NCBI GenBank assembly: GCA_946811695.1
Contig: OX328132.1
Coordinates: forward strand, 128,707,372-128,771,371
Direction: 5' to 3'
Length of the DNA: 64,000 bases
DNA from: Gonocerus acuteangulatus
Lineage: Eukaryota; Arthropoda; Insecta; Hemiptera; Coreidae
Shown: one piece after another, positions 10,931 to 21,078 of the stretch
Numbering within the stretch: position 1 is the first letter of the stretch
Layout: each line of letters begins with the position of its first letter
Notes under the pieces: generated by a model
What the model saw: only the letters and a program-made list of their open reading frames with translations
Database searches by the model: none
What the model was told of the DNA's origin: nothing
Made by a program: the position numbers and the translations under genes

Positions 10931-11087
10931 CCAGCTCTGTTCTGGGGAGGGTGAACATTGGTTGGGTGAGGAGGGGGTAAAAGAAGGATAGTTCACTAAA
11001 ATGAAGAGCGCTCCGAACAGTTCTTTTTCCTGAATAGTTTTTTTTTTAACTAGTTCGTTCCTGAACTACACATCCCTAGTGTGGACA

Positions 11088-11819
11088 GCCCAATAAAATG
11101 AAGTTGTCAATTAGCGATGCGATTATGTTACGAAAAACGAGTTTACCATTATTATTTTCTGCAGAGTTGTAGAACAGTTTGTGATAGGAAGTAACTGAAC
11201 ATTTACAGTGAGATCGACCTAATATCTCGTGTGAAACTATAAAAATGTATAAGCGAAAATTTTAATATAAAGGAATACGTAGAGAACAGTTAACGGTGTT
11301 ACATTGGTTGTTAAGTCATTCAACTCAGTACTCGAAAATACATTTGGAAGTATACATATCTCTACCAATTGAGTAAATTATGGCTTTATTAAATTGAATA
11401 CTTGCTTTTTTTCACGGCTTTCGTAATATAAAACCCGTTTATCTTCCAAAATAATCATTCTACCGAATTGGTAGTGGTCTCATTCGACTCAGCACTAAAA
11501 AAAACTTGAAAAATGATACCGCAATCAGAAGGATTCAAGTACTTACAATTTTTTCCCCGAATTTGGGCGTTTGGCACCACTGTGCGATGGGGTAATAAAC
11601 CCATTGCGGATCAGTCTTACTCATCTTATATATGTATTCCATATCCCCCAGTGGTCCCAGCCCCCCCTTCCCCCCAGAAATTATTTCCTATACACGCCGC
11701 TATCATCTGCTAGGACGACACCAACCTCAATATGCGTCCTGTGCCAGCATTCTCACCAACTCCCGATTTCTCTTAACCTTATAACCGCTGACGGTCGTGC
11801 GGGCCAGGCATCTGATCAG

Positions 11820-11880
<61 letters not shown>

Positions 11881-12345
11881 ATATCTTTGTCGTGTATATC
11901 AATATAGCGTCAAATTAAGGCTTCCTCCACATAGGGAGGGAGACACCACGCTAACTAACATGAATAAGTTAAGGAGAAAGATTCAATAGGAATACTAGCT
12001 ATACACGATGATCTCAAGAAGAGTCTCCTCCAAATGAAACTGGTAACTCCTAGGACCACAAAGGTTGTCAATGAGACAACACTATGTTGATGCAAATTCC
12101 AGTTAGCACGAAGTTCCTTATTGTGGAACTAACAAGGGCAGAAACCACTCAGGAAGCTGGAAACTTGAAGCGAACTTTAATCATTACAGAGTCAATAATT
12201 AAATCCCTGGCTCTTCGGAGGGCTCATCCTAGTATCACCTGCGTCCAGACCCTTTGGATGAATTTCCTTAGCCCTCAAGTTGTTAGAAAATTAATTTGTG
12301 GCTTGTGCAGAAAATTAATTTTACTAAAACGTTAATACGAAATTT
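11088..12345. other. Unassigned intron with a (TA)n tract
   Basis: No gene is recognised. A (TA)n array lies at 11820-11873. Open frames of 66-115 codons at 11513-11918 and 12084-12335 show no domain, no splice context and no compositional signature of coding. Confidence 0.55.
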
Positions 12346-12355
12346 ACAAATCAAA

Positions 12356-12916
12356 TTTATTCTTCAAAATACAGGCCATCATTTTCAAGTACATTAACCC
12401 ATCTTTAAGCATAAAGTTGTATTCGATGATGATACCACTTTACATTTTTCGTCGCAATGAACTCCTCACTATCCAGATTTGACATTATCGAAGCATCGAC
12501 CTTTCAAAAAATGCAGGCAAGTCATGAGGATTTGACCTTGAGCGGATATTTCGGACATGATGCTTTTTTAAGTGCCGTCTTACAGTGGGATTTGTAAGTC
12601 CAATTTCTTCGGCTGATTCTCGAGTTGTAACATGAGGATTACGACCAACAGACGCAAGTAGCATAGAGTCATCGACGACTAAAGGGCGACCTGACCTATG
12701 TTCATCTTCAAGGCTTGTGAACCCAACATTAAACCAAAAGGCGCACTTGTTTCGATGCACCACACTTTCCCCTTCTGCACAAATGTCCTCGGCTGAGGCT
12801 TTTGCACGTGAAACTTTTACCAATAATGCCCAGAAAGGCCGCGGATGACAAATTTTTCTTTCAATATTTCCAGTGAAAGTTAATCTGAACGAATAGTAGG
12901 GATAGTTAACATACAA
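12356..12916 (-). pseudogene. mariner-family transposase, internally deleted
   Basis: From 12916 to 12485 the minus strand reads a degenerate N-terminal region: FTSLEDEHRSGRPLVVDDS then LASVGRNPHVTTRESAEEIG and PTVRRHLKKHH. This is the bipartite helix-turn-helix of mariner transposases (SLEDE-x-RSGRP ... TTRELAE-x-L). About 100 bp further on (12460-12358) WYHHRIQLYA, a stop, then RWVNVLENDGLYFEE fits a mariner C terminus. The catalytic DD34D region between them is gone. A deletion of this type produces non-autonomous elements that keep both ends. No clean TIR was located. Confidence 0.75.
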
Positions 12917-13019
12917 AAATAATTAGAGAATTAGTTAATTTAAACATTGGCATAGGCCAACTGTGTTCGCCCAAGAAGGAATAAATTACAGACATCATAG
13001 TAAACAACTTGTATGTGTA

Positions 13020-13575
13020 CAGGGTGTCAGAAAAATAATGGTCGTCCTTTGGCCGGATGATTCTCCAATACGAGATCGGAAAAAATAACCCCATATTGAC
13101 CCCCGCAAAATTGACTCTGAAATGTTTTTCAAGGTCAATTTTTTTTATTACATATTTCGGATCTACGAGTCATTAAGAAAAATTCAACGGCAACATAGGT
13201 CGGAAATGACTCCTTATGGTCAAAACGACCATTAACGACGTATACGTGGATATTCCTATTGACAAATGGTGGCCGATATCGATCTACGAAAATTGCCTTT
13301 CGCAAATATACATCGTTTGAATTTTTTTATACGAAAATCATACATTACCAGTGAAATCCCCAATAAGTAATTTCAGCAATTGATTGAAAGCTAATCGCAG
13401 AGAGCTCTCGATAAGCTTTGAGAATGACCTCATAAAGGGATTTTTGTCAATGGTAAAACATGTTATGATCCTCCAATGAATGCTCATTTTCAATATACTT
13501 ATAATTTTGTATACTAAAAGATAATTTTTTTTTAAAAACTCAAACGAGATATTATTACTATGTTAGTAGAAAATG

Positions 13576-13648
<73 letters not shown>

Positions 13649-13893
13649 AGCCATCATTTGTCAATTGGAATGGAATGGCCCTGGTATACATTGTTAATGG
13701 TAATTTCTGACCTATGGTGCCGTTGATATTTTTCTTCCTCATGACTCGTAGGTTCGAAATATTCAATAAAACAATTTTACCTTGAATAGCATTTCAAGGT
13801 CAATTTTGCGGGGGTCAATATGGGGTTATTTTTCAGATCTCGCATTGGAGAGCCATCTGGCCAAAGGAAGACCATTATTTTTCTGACTCCCTG
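13020..13893. mobile_element. Tc1/mariner-type foldback MITE, TA target
   Basis: TA plus CAGGGTGTCAGAAAAATAAT at the left end matches, inverted, ATTATTTTTCTGACTCCCTG plus TA at the right. The inverted similarity extends at least 250 bp inward (GGTCGTCCTTTGGCC / GGCCAAAGGAAGACC; TTGACCCCCGCAAAATTGAC and inverse). A pure A-run of about 70 bp lies at 13579-13647. There is no transposase. Confidence 0.85.
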
Positions 13894-14115
13894 TACAAGG
13901 AACTTTGTAAGAACCAAGTATTATATTGTGATATATTATTTTATTATTATTTTGGAACAATATACATGGGGTCACGCGAAAAAAGTCCATCCCACAGGAA
14001 CTGCTTCATCCCAGATCGTTTCTATCAATGTTCACCCATGGTGTAATTTGAAAAGCTCAGAATATATACTCTAGTAAATAATATTTTGTCATAAAAGAAT
14101 GAAAACTTCCTGGTA

Positions 14116-14286
14116 TTTTTTTTTTCTTCATCTTGGCCATTAACACCGGGCTATTGATAGGTTGTCACCCTTTCTAAACGTCCTCGGTGTAGCAGGGAAT
14201 TTCCTCAACTAGCCCTGATTTGAAGAAACCCAACCTGGGCGGACTTGAACCCACATGAGAATTGAAGGCGTCAGGACCACAGAGAG
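14116..14286 (-). mobile_element. tRNA-derived SINE with 11-bp target duplication
   Basis: ACTTCCTGGTA occurs at 14105-14115 and again at 14287-14297, flanking the insert exactly. The insert is in minus orientation: a T-run at the left is the poly-A tail, and GTGGGTTCAAGTCCGCC near 14240 is the B-box of the tRNA-like head. The body has GGTGTTAATGGCCAAGATG, the tail core shared with other SINEs here. It landed beside the 3' end of the LINE at 14294. Confidence 0.85.
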
Positions 14287-14293
14287 ACTTCCT

Positions 14294-15209
14294 GGTATTT
14301 ATTTATTTATCAAATTAAAACAATCACAGCCTAGGCCAATACATTGTAGTCATACAAGAATTTAAAAAAAAAATGACAAATAAATAACAATATTACAAAA
14401 CAAAAACAACTTCCAGATATAAATAAATATATAAAAAAGCTATATAATGATTTTAAAAGTCTTAAAATATTTTTTAGAAATTTCTCCGTTAAAAAAGTCT
14501 TTATTTTTTGGACTTTTATCATTCCAAAGTCCACAACAACGAGAAATAACGTCTCTAAATGCAGAGTGGCGAGTTTTGTGTAGTAGAGGGCTGAATTGAC
14601 TGGATGTCCTCAGTCTGACGACTGGAACATGAAGAGGTATTGAAGCTAGGAGGTCAGGACAATCCAGCTCTCCTTCCAGTAGTTTCCAGAGGAATAGGAG
14701 GTCTGCATGCTGTCTTCGGATCTCCAAGGGTTCCAGTAATACAGTGGTCTCAGAACAAGTTGTTCTCTTGAGAAATCGCTCGAATCTTCTCTGGATTTTC
14801 TCCAGTCTGTTGACATCCACAGCTATATAAGGCCGCCAGATTACCGTGGCACACCAGCTGGGATCTCACCAGGCTGGTGTAGAGTGAAGAAAATGCCCGC
14901 ATATCCTTAAGGTCCCGAACCCCTCTCCACAAGAAACCTAAATTCTTCACAGCCTTCATGCAGACGGCGTCCACATGATTCTTGAACGTTAGTGCAGAAT
15001 CCATGTGAACGCCTAAATCTTTCACCACCGTCACCCTCCTTACTAAATCTTTGCTTAGCGAATAGGGGTAAATAATAGGATTTTTTTTCCTACTGAAAGT
15101 GGTGACACCGCATTTGCTGATGTTGATCTCCATGAAATTCTTGGAACACCAGCTGGCGAGATCATCCAGTCCACTTTGCAATCTAACGCAGTCATCGTTA
15201 TTTTTGATT
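14294..15209 (-). pseudogene. jockey-like LINE, C-terminal half of the RT ORF and 3' tail
   Basis: This continues the LINE interrupted at 18133. The minus strand reads KIKNNDDCVRLQSGLDDLAS then WCSKNFMEINISKCGVTTFS, the region right after the FADD motif of jockey-type reverse transcriptases. It is followed by the thumb (VVKDLGVHMDSALTFKNHVD, then LYTSLVRSQL) and a C-terminal block (MDVNRLEKIQRRFERFLKRT ... FRDVISRCCGLWN). A frame change occurs near 14800-14850, so the gene is dead. The 3' end carries GATAAATAAATAAATA, the short A-rich tandem tail typical of jockey-clade elements. Confidence 0.85.
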
Positions 15210-15373
15210 TTAGCGCGGTTCCTCCCTCCCCCATAGGGAGGAACCCCGCTTATAAGGTTGATACAATGAAACAATCCGGAAGTGCCGACTAGAAAATTTC
15301 GCGTTTCAGAAGCCCTAGAAACCGAAAATAACGGTGGTTCAAATTTGTATATATATATATATATATATGTATA

Positions 15374-15426
<53 letters not shown>

Positions 15427-18132
15427 CTGTTCGCTCTCTAGGTAGAAGACGAATGGTCCGATTTTGATGAAATTTGGTACAAAAATCTGTCGTCCAATTT
15501 GAAAGGTCAAGTTCGTTAACCAGCAAAATCCGCCCACTGGAAGATGGCGTTTGGGGCGAAATTCGCGCATAAAAAAATCGTAACGCTTACGTTTTCGAGT
15601 TCATAAGCTTGTAAGTACTCGTTTTATAGGCTTCTTGGGCTAGGAAAACGAATGAAACCATTTTCAAGGCGATAGCTTTAACCGTTGTCGAGAAAATTGG
15701 AAAAATAGTTTTTGAATACCGTTTTTGGTTTGGGTACTTAGAATAACGGGATTCAGTTGAAACATTATCTGCATGTTCTACTTTCATTAAAACTTATATG
15801 TTGAAAGTTATGTTACGTTTGGAGTTAAGGAAGGGTTAGAATAAAATAATTTATGAACAGACATGAAAAGGTTTGGAAACTTCGTATACTTTCATTAATA
15901 TCTCGAACACGGTTGGGAAATCGTGGTAAGTGGATTGAAACTATTTGAAAGCTTACTAAATTCTCTACAAAAATGATTCTAAAGCTATTTTTGATTAGGT
16001 TATGTCAATCGGAGAAATGAGTGCTTAAAACTTCAAATACGTCTGTTTTGTTCTTATGAACGGGTTTTTGTCGTTCTTTTTGTAATTTTTGTCTCTTTCC
16101 CTTGGTTTTTTATTGCTTTTTATTTTTGTAATTTCTTATGTTGTATTTGTAAGGAAAATGTATGTGTGTGTAAAACAGGATAGGTAAAATGAGACCAATT
16201 TTCTGTTGTCAGAAATAATAAAAAGTTTTGGGAACTTCGTATAATTTCTTAATATCTCGAAAACGGTTGAAAATCTTGGGAGCGAAAGGTTACCATTCGA
16301 AAGCTTACTAAATGGTCTACAAGAAAGGTTCTAAAGAAAGTTTTGAATAAGCGATGTCAATCGGAGAAATAAGTGCTTAAAACTTTTAAGTAATTGATTT
16401 CGCTTATTCGAACTTTTTGTCTTTGATTTTGGTACTTAGAATTATGGGATTCAGTTGAAACATTATCTGCATGTTCTACTTTCATTAAAACTAATATGTT
16501 GAAAGTTATGTTACGTTTGGAGCAAAGGAAGGGTTAGAATAAAATATTTTATTAACAGACAAGAAAAGTTTTGGTAACCTTTTATACTTTCGTTAGTATC
16601 TCGAAAACCGTTGACAATCTAGGGAAGCGAAAGGTTACCATTCGAAAGGTTACTAAATGGTCTACAAAAAAGGTTCTAAAGAAAGTTTTGAATAAGCGAT
16701 GTCAATCGGATAAATAAGTGCTTAAACTTTGAAGTAATTGATTTTGTTTATTCGAACGGTTCTTTTTGTCTTTGATTTTGGTACTTAGAATTATGGGATT
16801 CAGTTGAAACATTATCTGCATGTTCTACTTTCATTAAAACTAATATGTTGAAAGTTATGTTACGTTTGGAGCAAAGGAAGGGTTAGAATAAAATATTTTA
16901 TTAACAGACAAGAAAAGTTTTGGTAACCTTTTATACTTTCGTTAGTATCTCGAAAACCGTTGACAATCTAGGGAAGCGAAAGGTTACCATTCGAAAGGTT
17001 ACTAAATGGTCTACAAAAAAGGTTCTAAAGAAAGTTTTGAATAAGCGATGTCAATCGGATAAATAAGTGCTTAAACTTTGAAGTAATTGATTTTGTTTAT
17101 TCGAACGGTTCTTTTTGTCTTTGATTTTGGTACTTCGAATTATGGGATTCAGTTGAAACATTTTCTGCATGTTCTAATTTCATCAAAACTAGTATGCTGA
17201 AAATTTACTTACGTTTGGAGTTAAGGAAGGGTTAAATTAAAATAATTTATTAATAGAGATGAAAAGCTTTGGAAACTTCATATACTTTCCTTAATATCTC
17301 GAAAACGGTTGAGAATCTTGGTAAACGGATGGTTACCATTCGAAAGCTTACTAAATGCTCTAGAAAACAGGTTCTGAAGAAAGTTTTGATTAGGCGATGT
17401 CAAACGGAGAAATAAGTACATATAACTTAGAAGTTTGATAAACGATAATTGATTTCGTTTATTTATACGGTTCTTTTTGTCTGTTTTTATTTCTTGTTAT
17501 TTTGTTATTGCTTCTAGGAGGAGGATGTATTTCTCAATAAAACAGGGGAATAAATACAAATTCTTTGAACCTGTAACAGAACTGAAAACGTAAATATTCG
17601 CCGTGTAGGGTCAGTCCGGGTCGAGGTAGTCTGCCGGTTCAGGTAGGCTTTTATTGCACTTCATAAATCAAGATTCATTGTTCTCATCAAGCATTCTAGG
17701 ACAGCTGACAGTTACCTTTACCTGTAGGAAGTCATGCAGCCAAATGCTATACTAGAAATATAATTATATTTTGTGGTTGAATGTGGCCGTAGTTCAATAA
17801 AAAATAACACTACTTTCTCATTTTCATGTACAATTTTATTTTGTTTAATTGCATTTAAAAGTAAAATGGATTTGTTAGCACTGCAAGTTAAGTAAATTAG
17901 AAATATATTCGTAGAAGAGTCTTCGTAGACCGAAACTTGGGACGGCAGAAAGAGTAATTTCTGCTTAGGATAGTTTCATCCCTAGCCGAAAATCTTGTTT
18001 TTTTTTTTCATATTTGTTTACATTAGGAATGATCCAAACAAAGTAATAACTGTTTCTATTCTAAGTCTACAAAATAACACTAGGGATATGAATGGAACCG
18101 CGCTAAGATGACGCTGTTCCTGCGAGTCGGAC
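15210..18132 (-). mobile_element. TCCGAC-family element, full-length copy inserted in a LINE
   Basis: The copy runs 5' to 3' on the minus strand from TCCGAC (18131) to CTAA (15210). It separates the FADDANIFLK end of the LINE from KIKNNDDC in the same reading frame, so both boundaries are fixed within a few A residues. From 5': TCCGACTCGCAGGAACAGC, then TTAGCGCGGTTCC; a unique ~550-bp region; four to five ~350-bp units; (TA)n at 15349-15420; a conserved ~130-bp 3' domain (AATTTGAACCACCGTTATTT, CGGCACTTCCGGATTG); and the terminal hairpin GGGGTTCCTCCC/GGGAGGAACC followed by GCGCTAA. No coding sequence is visible, so it is non-autonomous. Confidence 0.85.
16441..17138 (-). repeat. Two near-identical 349-bp tandem units inside the TCCGAC element
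   Basis: Copies start at about 16441 and 16790 with TTATGGGATTCAGTTGAAAC and differ at only a few positions. More diverged units flank them (from about 15740, 16080 and 17139). The shared core includes TATCTCGAAAACCGTTGA and GATGTCAATCGGA. Other family members carry different numbers of the unit. Confidence 0.85.
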
Positions 18133-18805
18133 TTTTTTTTAGAAATATGTTTGCATCGTCGGCAAAGAATAGAGAGTTGGCTTTATTTATTGAGGTGGCA
18201 AGGTCATTTATGTAGACCAAGAACAGCCAAGGACCCAGTTTAGATCCCTGAGGAACACCAGAGGAGACCTCGATTGACTTCGAAAATTTTCCATTCCACT
18301 TGACGTATTGTATTCGGTTGGCTAGGTAGCCAGGAGAGTAGGGGACCATGAACTCCAAACCTTTCCAATTTCATCAAAAGGACTTCATGTGATAGTCTAT
18401 CAAAGGCCTTCAGGAAGTCAATGTAAATTGCGTCCACCTGCAAAGACTCCTCAAACGCCTGTGTTATATGACTGACGAAGCATGCTAAGTTGGTCACCGT
18501 CGATTTCCGAGATAAGAATCCATGCTGATTTTCAGAGAACTGCTGATTTAGTGGAGAAAAATGCATGAGCACTATGGCTTCTAATATTTTACTGAATAAT
18601 GAGAGACCAGAGAAGGGGCGATAGTTCTTGATACTCTTGTTATTTGTGCTTTTCGGTAAAGGGGTGACAAACGCCTCCTTCCATATTTGAGGGAAGATCC
18701 CCACTTTCAGCGACATATTGAACAATATTTCTAGAGGTACCGAAAGAGTCCCTTTGCACATAAACAAAAATATTGGAGGAATTCCATCAGGGCCTGGACC
18801 TGCCT
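18133..18805 (-). pseudogene. jockey-like LINE, N-terminal half of the reverse transcriptase
   Basis: The minus strand begins 5'-truncated at AGPGPDGIPPIF and continues through the RT core: NYRPFSGLSLFSKILEAIV, ENQHGFLSRKSTVTNL, DAIYIDFLKAFDRLSHEVLL (motif A, D-F-x-K-A-F-D), SSGVPQGSKLGPWLFLVYIN (motif B) and FADDANIFLK (motif C, active site FADD). A frameshift lies near 18330-18350. The protein then stops abruptly at the inserted element at 18132 and resumes at 15209. No endonuclease domain is present, in keeping with 5' truncation. Confidence 0.88.
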
Positions 18806-19390
18806 TTTTTATATTTTTGTATTGTGTAGATTTTTTGTATTTTTGGTCTATTGTTAAAACAATTAAAAAAACTGCGGAAAATTACATAAACTGATAAACA
18901 AGTGATAGTCGCGGCGATAGGACAAGGCAGGAGCGAAGAATACAAAAAAAAAAAAAAATTGAGATTTTTGATAGTGAAATGCTTCTATAAGTCTGACACC
19001 AAGTACACCTCAATTTTGCCGGCAATAGATAAATGTAATCGATTCTCTCTGTCACTTTATTTCCGCCGTAGATAAACAATACAAACGCGCAAAAGTTTTT
19101 TTTTTTCTTATTTTTACCGAATAGTTAAACTGATGACATCTTTTTAATGTTAACAAAGTTGAAATAACTAAGAAAATATTGATAAACGCACTGTATGCAC
19201 TGTAAAAACACTTTTAAATTTTGTAAAACTGCTCTCTCCGACTGAGATGAGCTTACCAAAATTTGAATAAGGGTATTTTCTTTAGGAAACTTATTAGATG
19301 GCCATATGAAACTTACCACAATTTCTCAACCGTTTTCCTGATATACAGAACAGAATTACTCACGGCTAGTAATAAAATATGCATCAACAG
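18806..19390. other. Unassigned intron
   Basis: Nothing recognised beyond short A/T runs at 18940-18960 and 19095-19110. Confidence 0.5.
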
Positions 19391-19620
19391 CAGAGTTGGG
19401 CATTATTCAATAAATTTTTTATTCAATGATCATTCAAATAAATTTTTATTGAATAATAATTTATTCATTGATTTCGTTATTTATACACTGATTTTTTGTT
19501 TATTCTATGAATAACAGGGTTGGATCATTATTCAATAAATTTTTATTGAATAAGAATTCATTCATTTATTCAGTTATTCATTGACTGATTTTTATTTTTT
19601 TTTTTTCTTATCTATATCTA
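19391..19620. repeat. TTCAATAAATTTTTATTGAA array
   Basis: Two degenerate copies of a block starting GTTGG(G)CATTATTCAATAAA and made of TTCAATAAA/TTTATTGAA units. The same units recur inverted at 33235-33575. The Ty3 element sits directly after it. Confidence 0.7.
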
Positions 19621-19626
19621 TATATA

Positions 19627-20075
19627 TGTGACGAGCACTGTTAAGGGATAAATAATCGCCGCCCTTATTGATAACACCTCTATGGATAGAAACTCTTTGG
19701 CGCTGCTACCTTCTAGGGAGGTTACCAAGAAAGCCGGTGATGTGATAGTGGCCAGTTTTGTGTGAAGATACAAAGAAGGAATAAATAAACGCATGCGAAC
19801 AGTAAATAGGTGCACCTTAGAATTAATGTAGTATGTAGATGCATGTTTAATTTAAATTATTATGATTATTATTATTTGCTAGCATGAGAGCTCTTATTTA
19901 TTTATTTATGCTTGGCTTGTAGAATGTAGTGAATTGCTTTTTAAACGTTATTATTATTATCATTTGCACTTAAGTTTCTATGATTTTGTTAGGTTTTAAT
20001 AAATGCATGATCAGTAAATATTCATTGAGTGAAACCTTCTACCCGGCGTTTATAGCCGTTGCCAAAGAGGTTAAA
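19627..20075 (+). repeat. 5' LTR
   Basis: It starts TGTGACGAGCACTG and ends CAAAGAGGTTAAA. It matches 24199-24647 base for base except about four substitutions (near 19686, 19690, 19855 and 19895). AATAAA-type signals occur at 19781-19790 and 20000. Confidence 0.95.
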
Positions 20076-20076
20076 A

Positions 20077-20094
20077 TGGTGACCCCGACTTTAG
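20077..20094 (+). promoter_or_regulatory. Primer-binding site
   Basis: TGGTGACCCCGACTTTAG begins one base after the LTR. TGG plus a following GAC(C) run is the expected complement of a tRNA 3' end (CCA). I do not assign the tRNA. Confidence 0.75.
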
Positions 20095-20258
20095 AATAAA
20101 TTGAACTCAATGCAGTTCGGTGACGTCATTTTTCGTGAACTGTTTTATTGTTAATTTTTTTGCATGTTAGCCTTTTAATTATATTATTGTCTTTCACTCA
20201 GTAAGTATTTACTTCAAGTGTTTTTTTATTTTTACTTTTGTGATCGAAGGAATAAAAA

Positions 20259-21049
20259 ATGCCAGACGAAGAAGAAAGTAAAATGTTAGAGAGTGAATCA
20301 ATCTCTACTGAGCGGAAAATTCCACCATTTTGGAAGTCGGAACCCGAACTTTGGTTTATTCGTGTCGAAGCTGTGTTTTCGCGTGCCAAAATTACTAACA
20401 GTCAAACGAAGTTTGAAGTTATCGTGCCTCTTCTTGATTTCGAAGTAATTCGACAGGTGTCAGACATTGTGAAAAGTCCAAGTCCTACACCATATGAGGA
20501 CATTAAGAAGAGGTTAATGCTGAATCCGAGTCCAAGCGCATCCAACGGCTATTAGAGGGCAAGCAGCTTGGAGATGAGAAACCATCTCAGTTTTTGCGTA
20601 CTATGAAGCATCTTGCTGGTGATTCCGTTTCCGCAGACCTGATCAGAACTCTTTGGATGCGGTCTCTCCCAGCTCACACTCAGGCAATACTCATGTCCAC
20701 TACACACACTAATGTCGACTTATTAGCTAGCATAGCCGATAAAATACATGAAGTCGAACCGCCCAATGTCGTATCAGCCATTGCTTCTACCTCTCGGGGT
20801 GCTAGCCTCGAGGAAAAAGTCGATAGATTGGCGGAACAGGTTTCAGCGTTAGTTGCGGGAAATCTTCATAGAGGGCGAAGTAAGAGCCGTGGTTCGCATG
20901 ATCGTCGACGCTCATTAAGTCGCGCAGGTAGAAAGAATAAGGACGACTGGTTATGCTTCTACCATTATAAATTTCAGCAAAAGGCACGGAAATGCATACA
21001 GCCCTGCGCTTGGGACAAGAAGAACCAAGACACACAACAGGGAAACTAA
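20259..21049 (+). pseudogene. gag: gag of the Ty3/gypsy element, frameshifted
   Basis: The ATG at 20259 opens a frame reading IPPFWKSEPELWFIRVEAVF, a capsid-like start common to arthropod Ty3 gags. The frame is lost near 20517 and resumes one frame over as ESESKRIQRLLEGKQLGDE, running to TAA at 21047-21049. The C-terminal part has a coiled segment (EEKVDRLAEQVSALV), a basic RGRSKSRGSHDRRR stretch, and a Cys-His cluster C-x2-YH...C-x3-C in place of a classical zinc knuckle. A one-base loss or two-base gain explains the break. The protein would package element RNA in the cytoplasm if intact. The last codons overlap pol and contain the frameshift site described separately. Confidence 0.85.
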
Positions 21050-21078
21050 CCGGCGGGCCGGAAGTGGCGTTGGCCGGC
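21040..21078 (+). promoter_or_regulatory. Candidate -1 ribosomal frameshift signal at the gag-pol junction
   Basis: G GGA AAC (21040-21046) sits in the gag reading phase directly before the gag stop at 21047. This is an X XXY YYZ slippery heptamer, the same one known from some retroviral gag-pro/gag-pol junctions. Slipping back one base enters the pol frame (LTGGPEVALAG). Three bases past the stop-spanning region begins a GC-rich stretch able to pair (CCGGC 21050-21054 with GCCGG 21073-21077, or GCCGG 21057-21061 with CCGGC 21074-21078), a possible stimulator. Confidence 0.65.

Larger units (their letters stand above)
7452..11079. mobile_element. hAT-like composite element with nested insertions (tentative)
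   Basis: The left end CTAAGGATGGGCAA and the right end (inverse) CTAGGGATGTGTAG form imperfect inverted termini. The eight bases outside are TGTGTGCA (7444-7451) and TGTGGACA (11080-11087), a 6/8 match as expected of an aged 8-bp hAT target duplication. Subterminal sequence on both sides has AACTAGTTC/GGAACTA-type repeats. The interior holds a pogo element, a foldback arm and satellite-like arrays. No hAT transposase is visible. Confidence 0.45.

Noticed and set aside
13578..13766. Open frame ending in a poly-Phe run
   Set aside because: It is a read-through of the A-run in a foldback element.
15282..15570. Open frames rich in Tyr-Ile or Ile-Tyr across (TA)n tracts (also at 27143, 27603, 29068, 29227, 31390, 50252 and 61723)
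   Set aside because: They are translations of TA microsatellites plus neighbouring repeat sequence.
15210..18132. Canonical Helitron
   Set aside because: Start TC and a 3' hairpin fit, but the terminus is CTAA rather than a constant CTRR followed by T, insertions are in A-runs, and there are subterminal inverted repeats. I kept only a Helentron-like resemblance.
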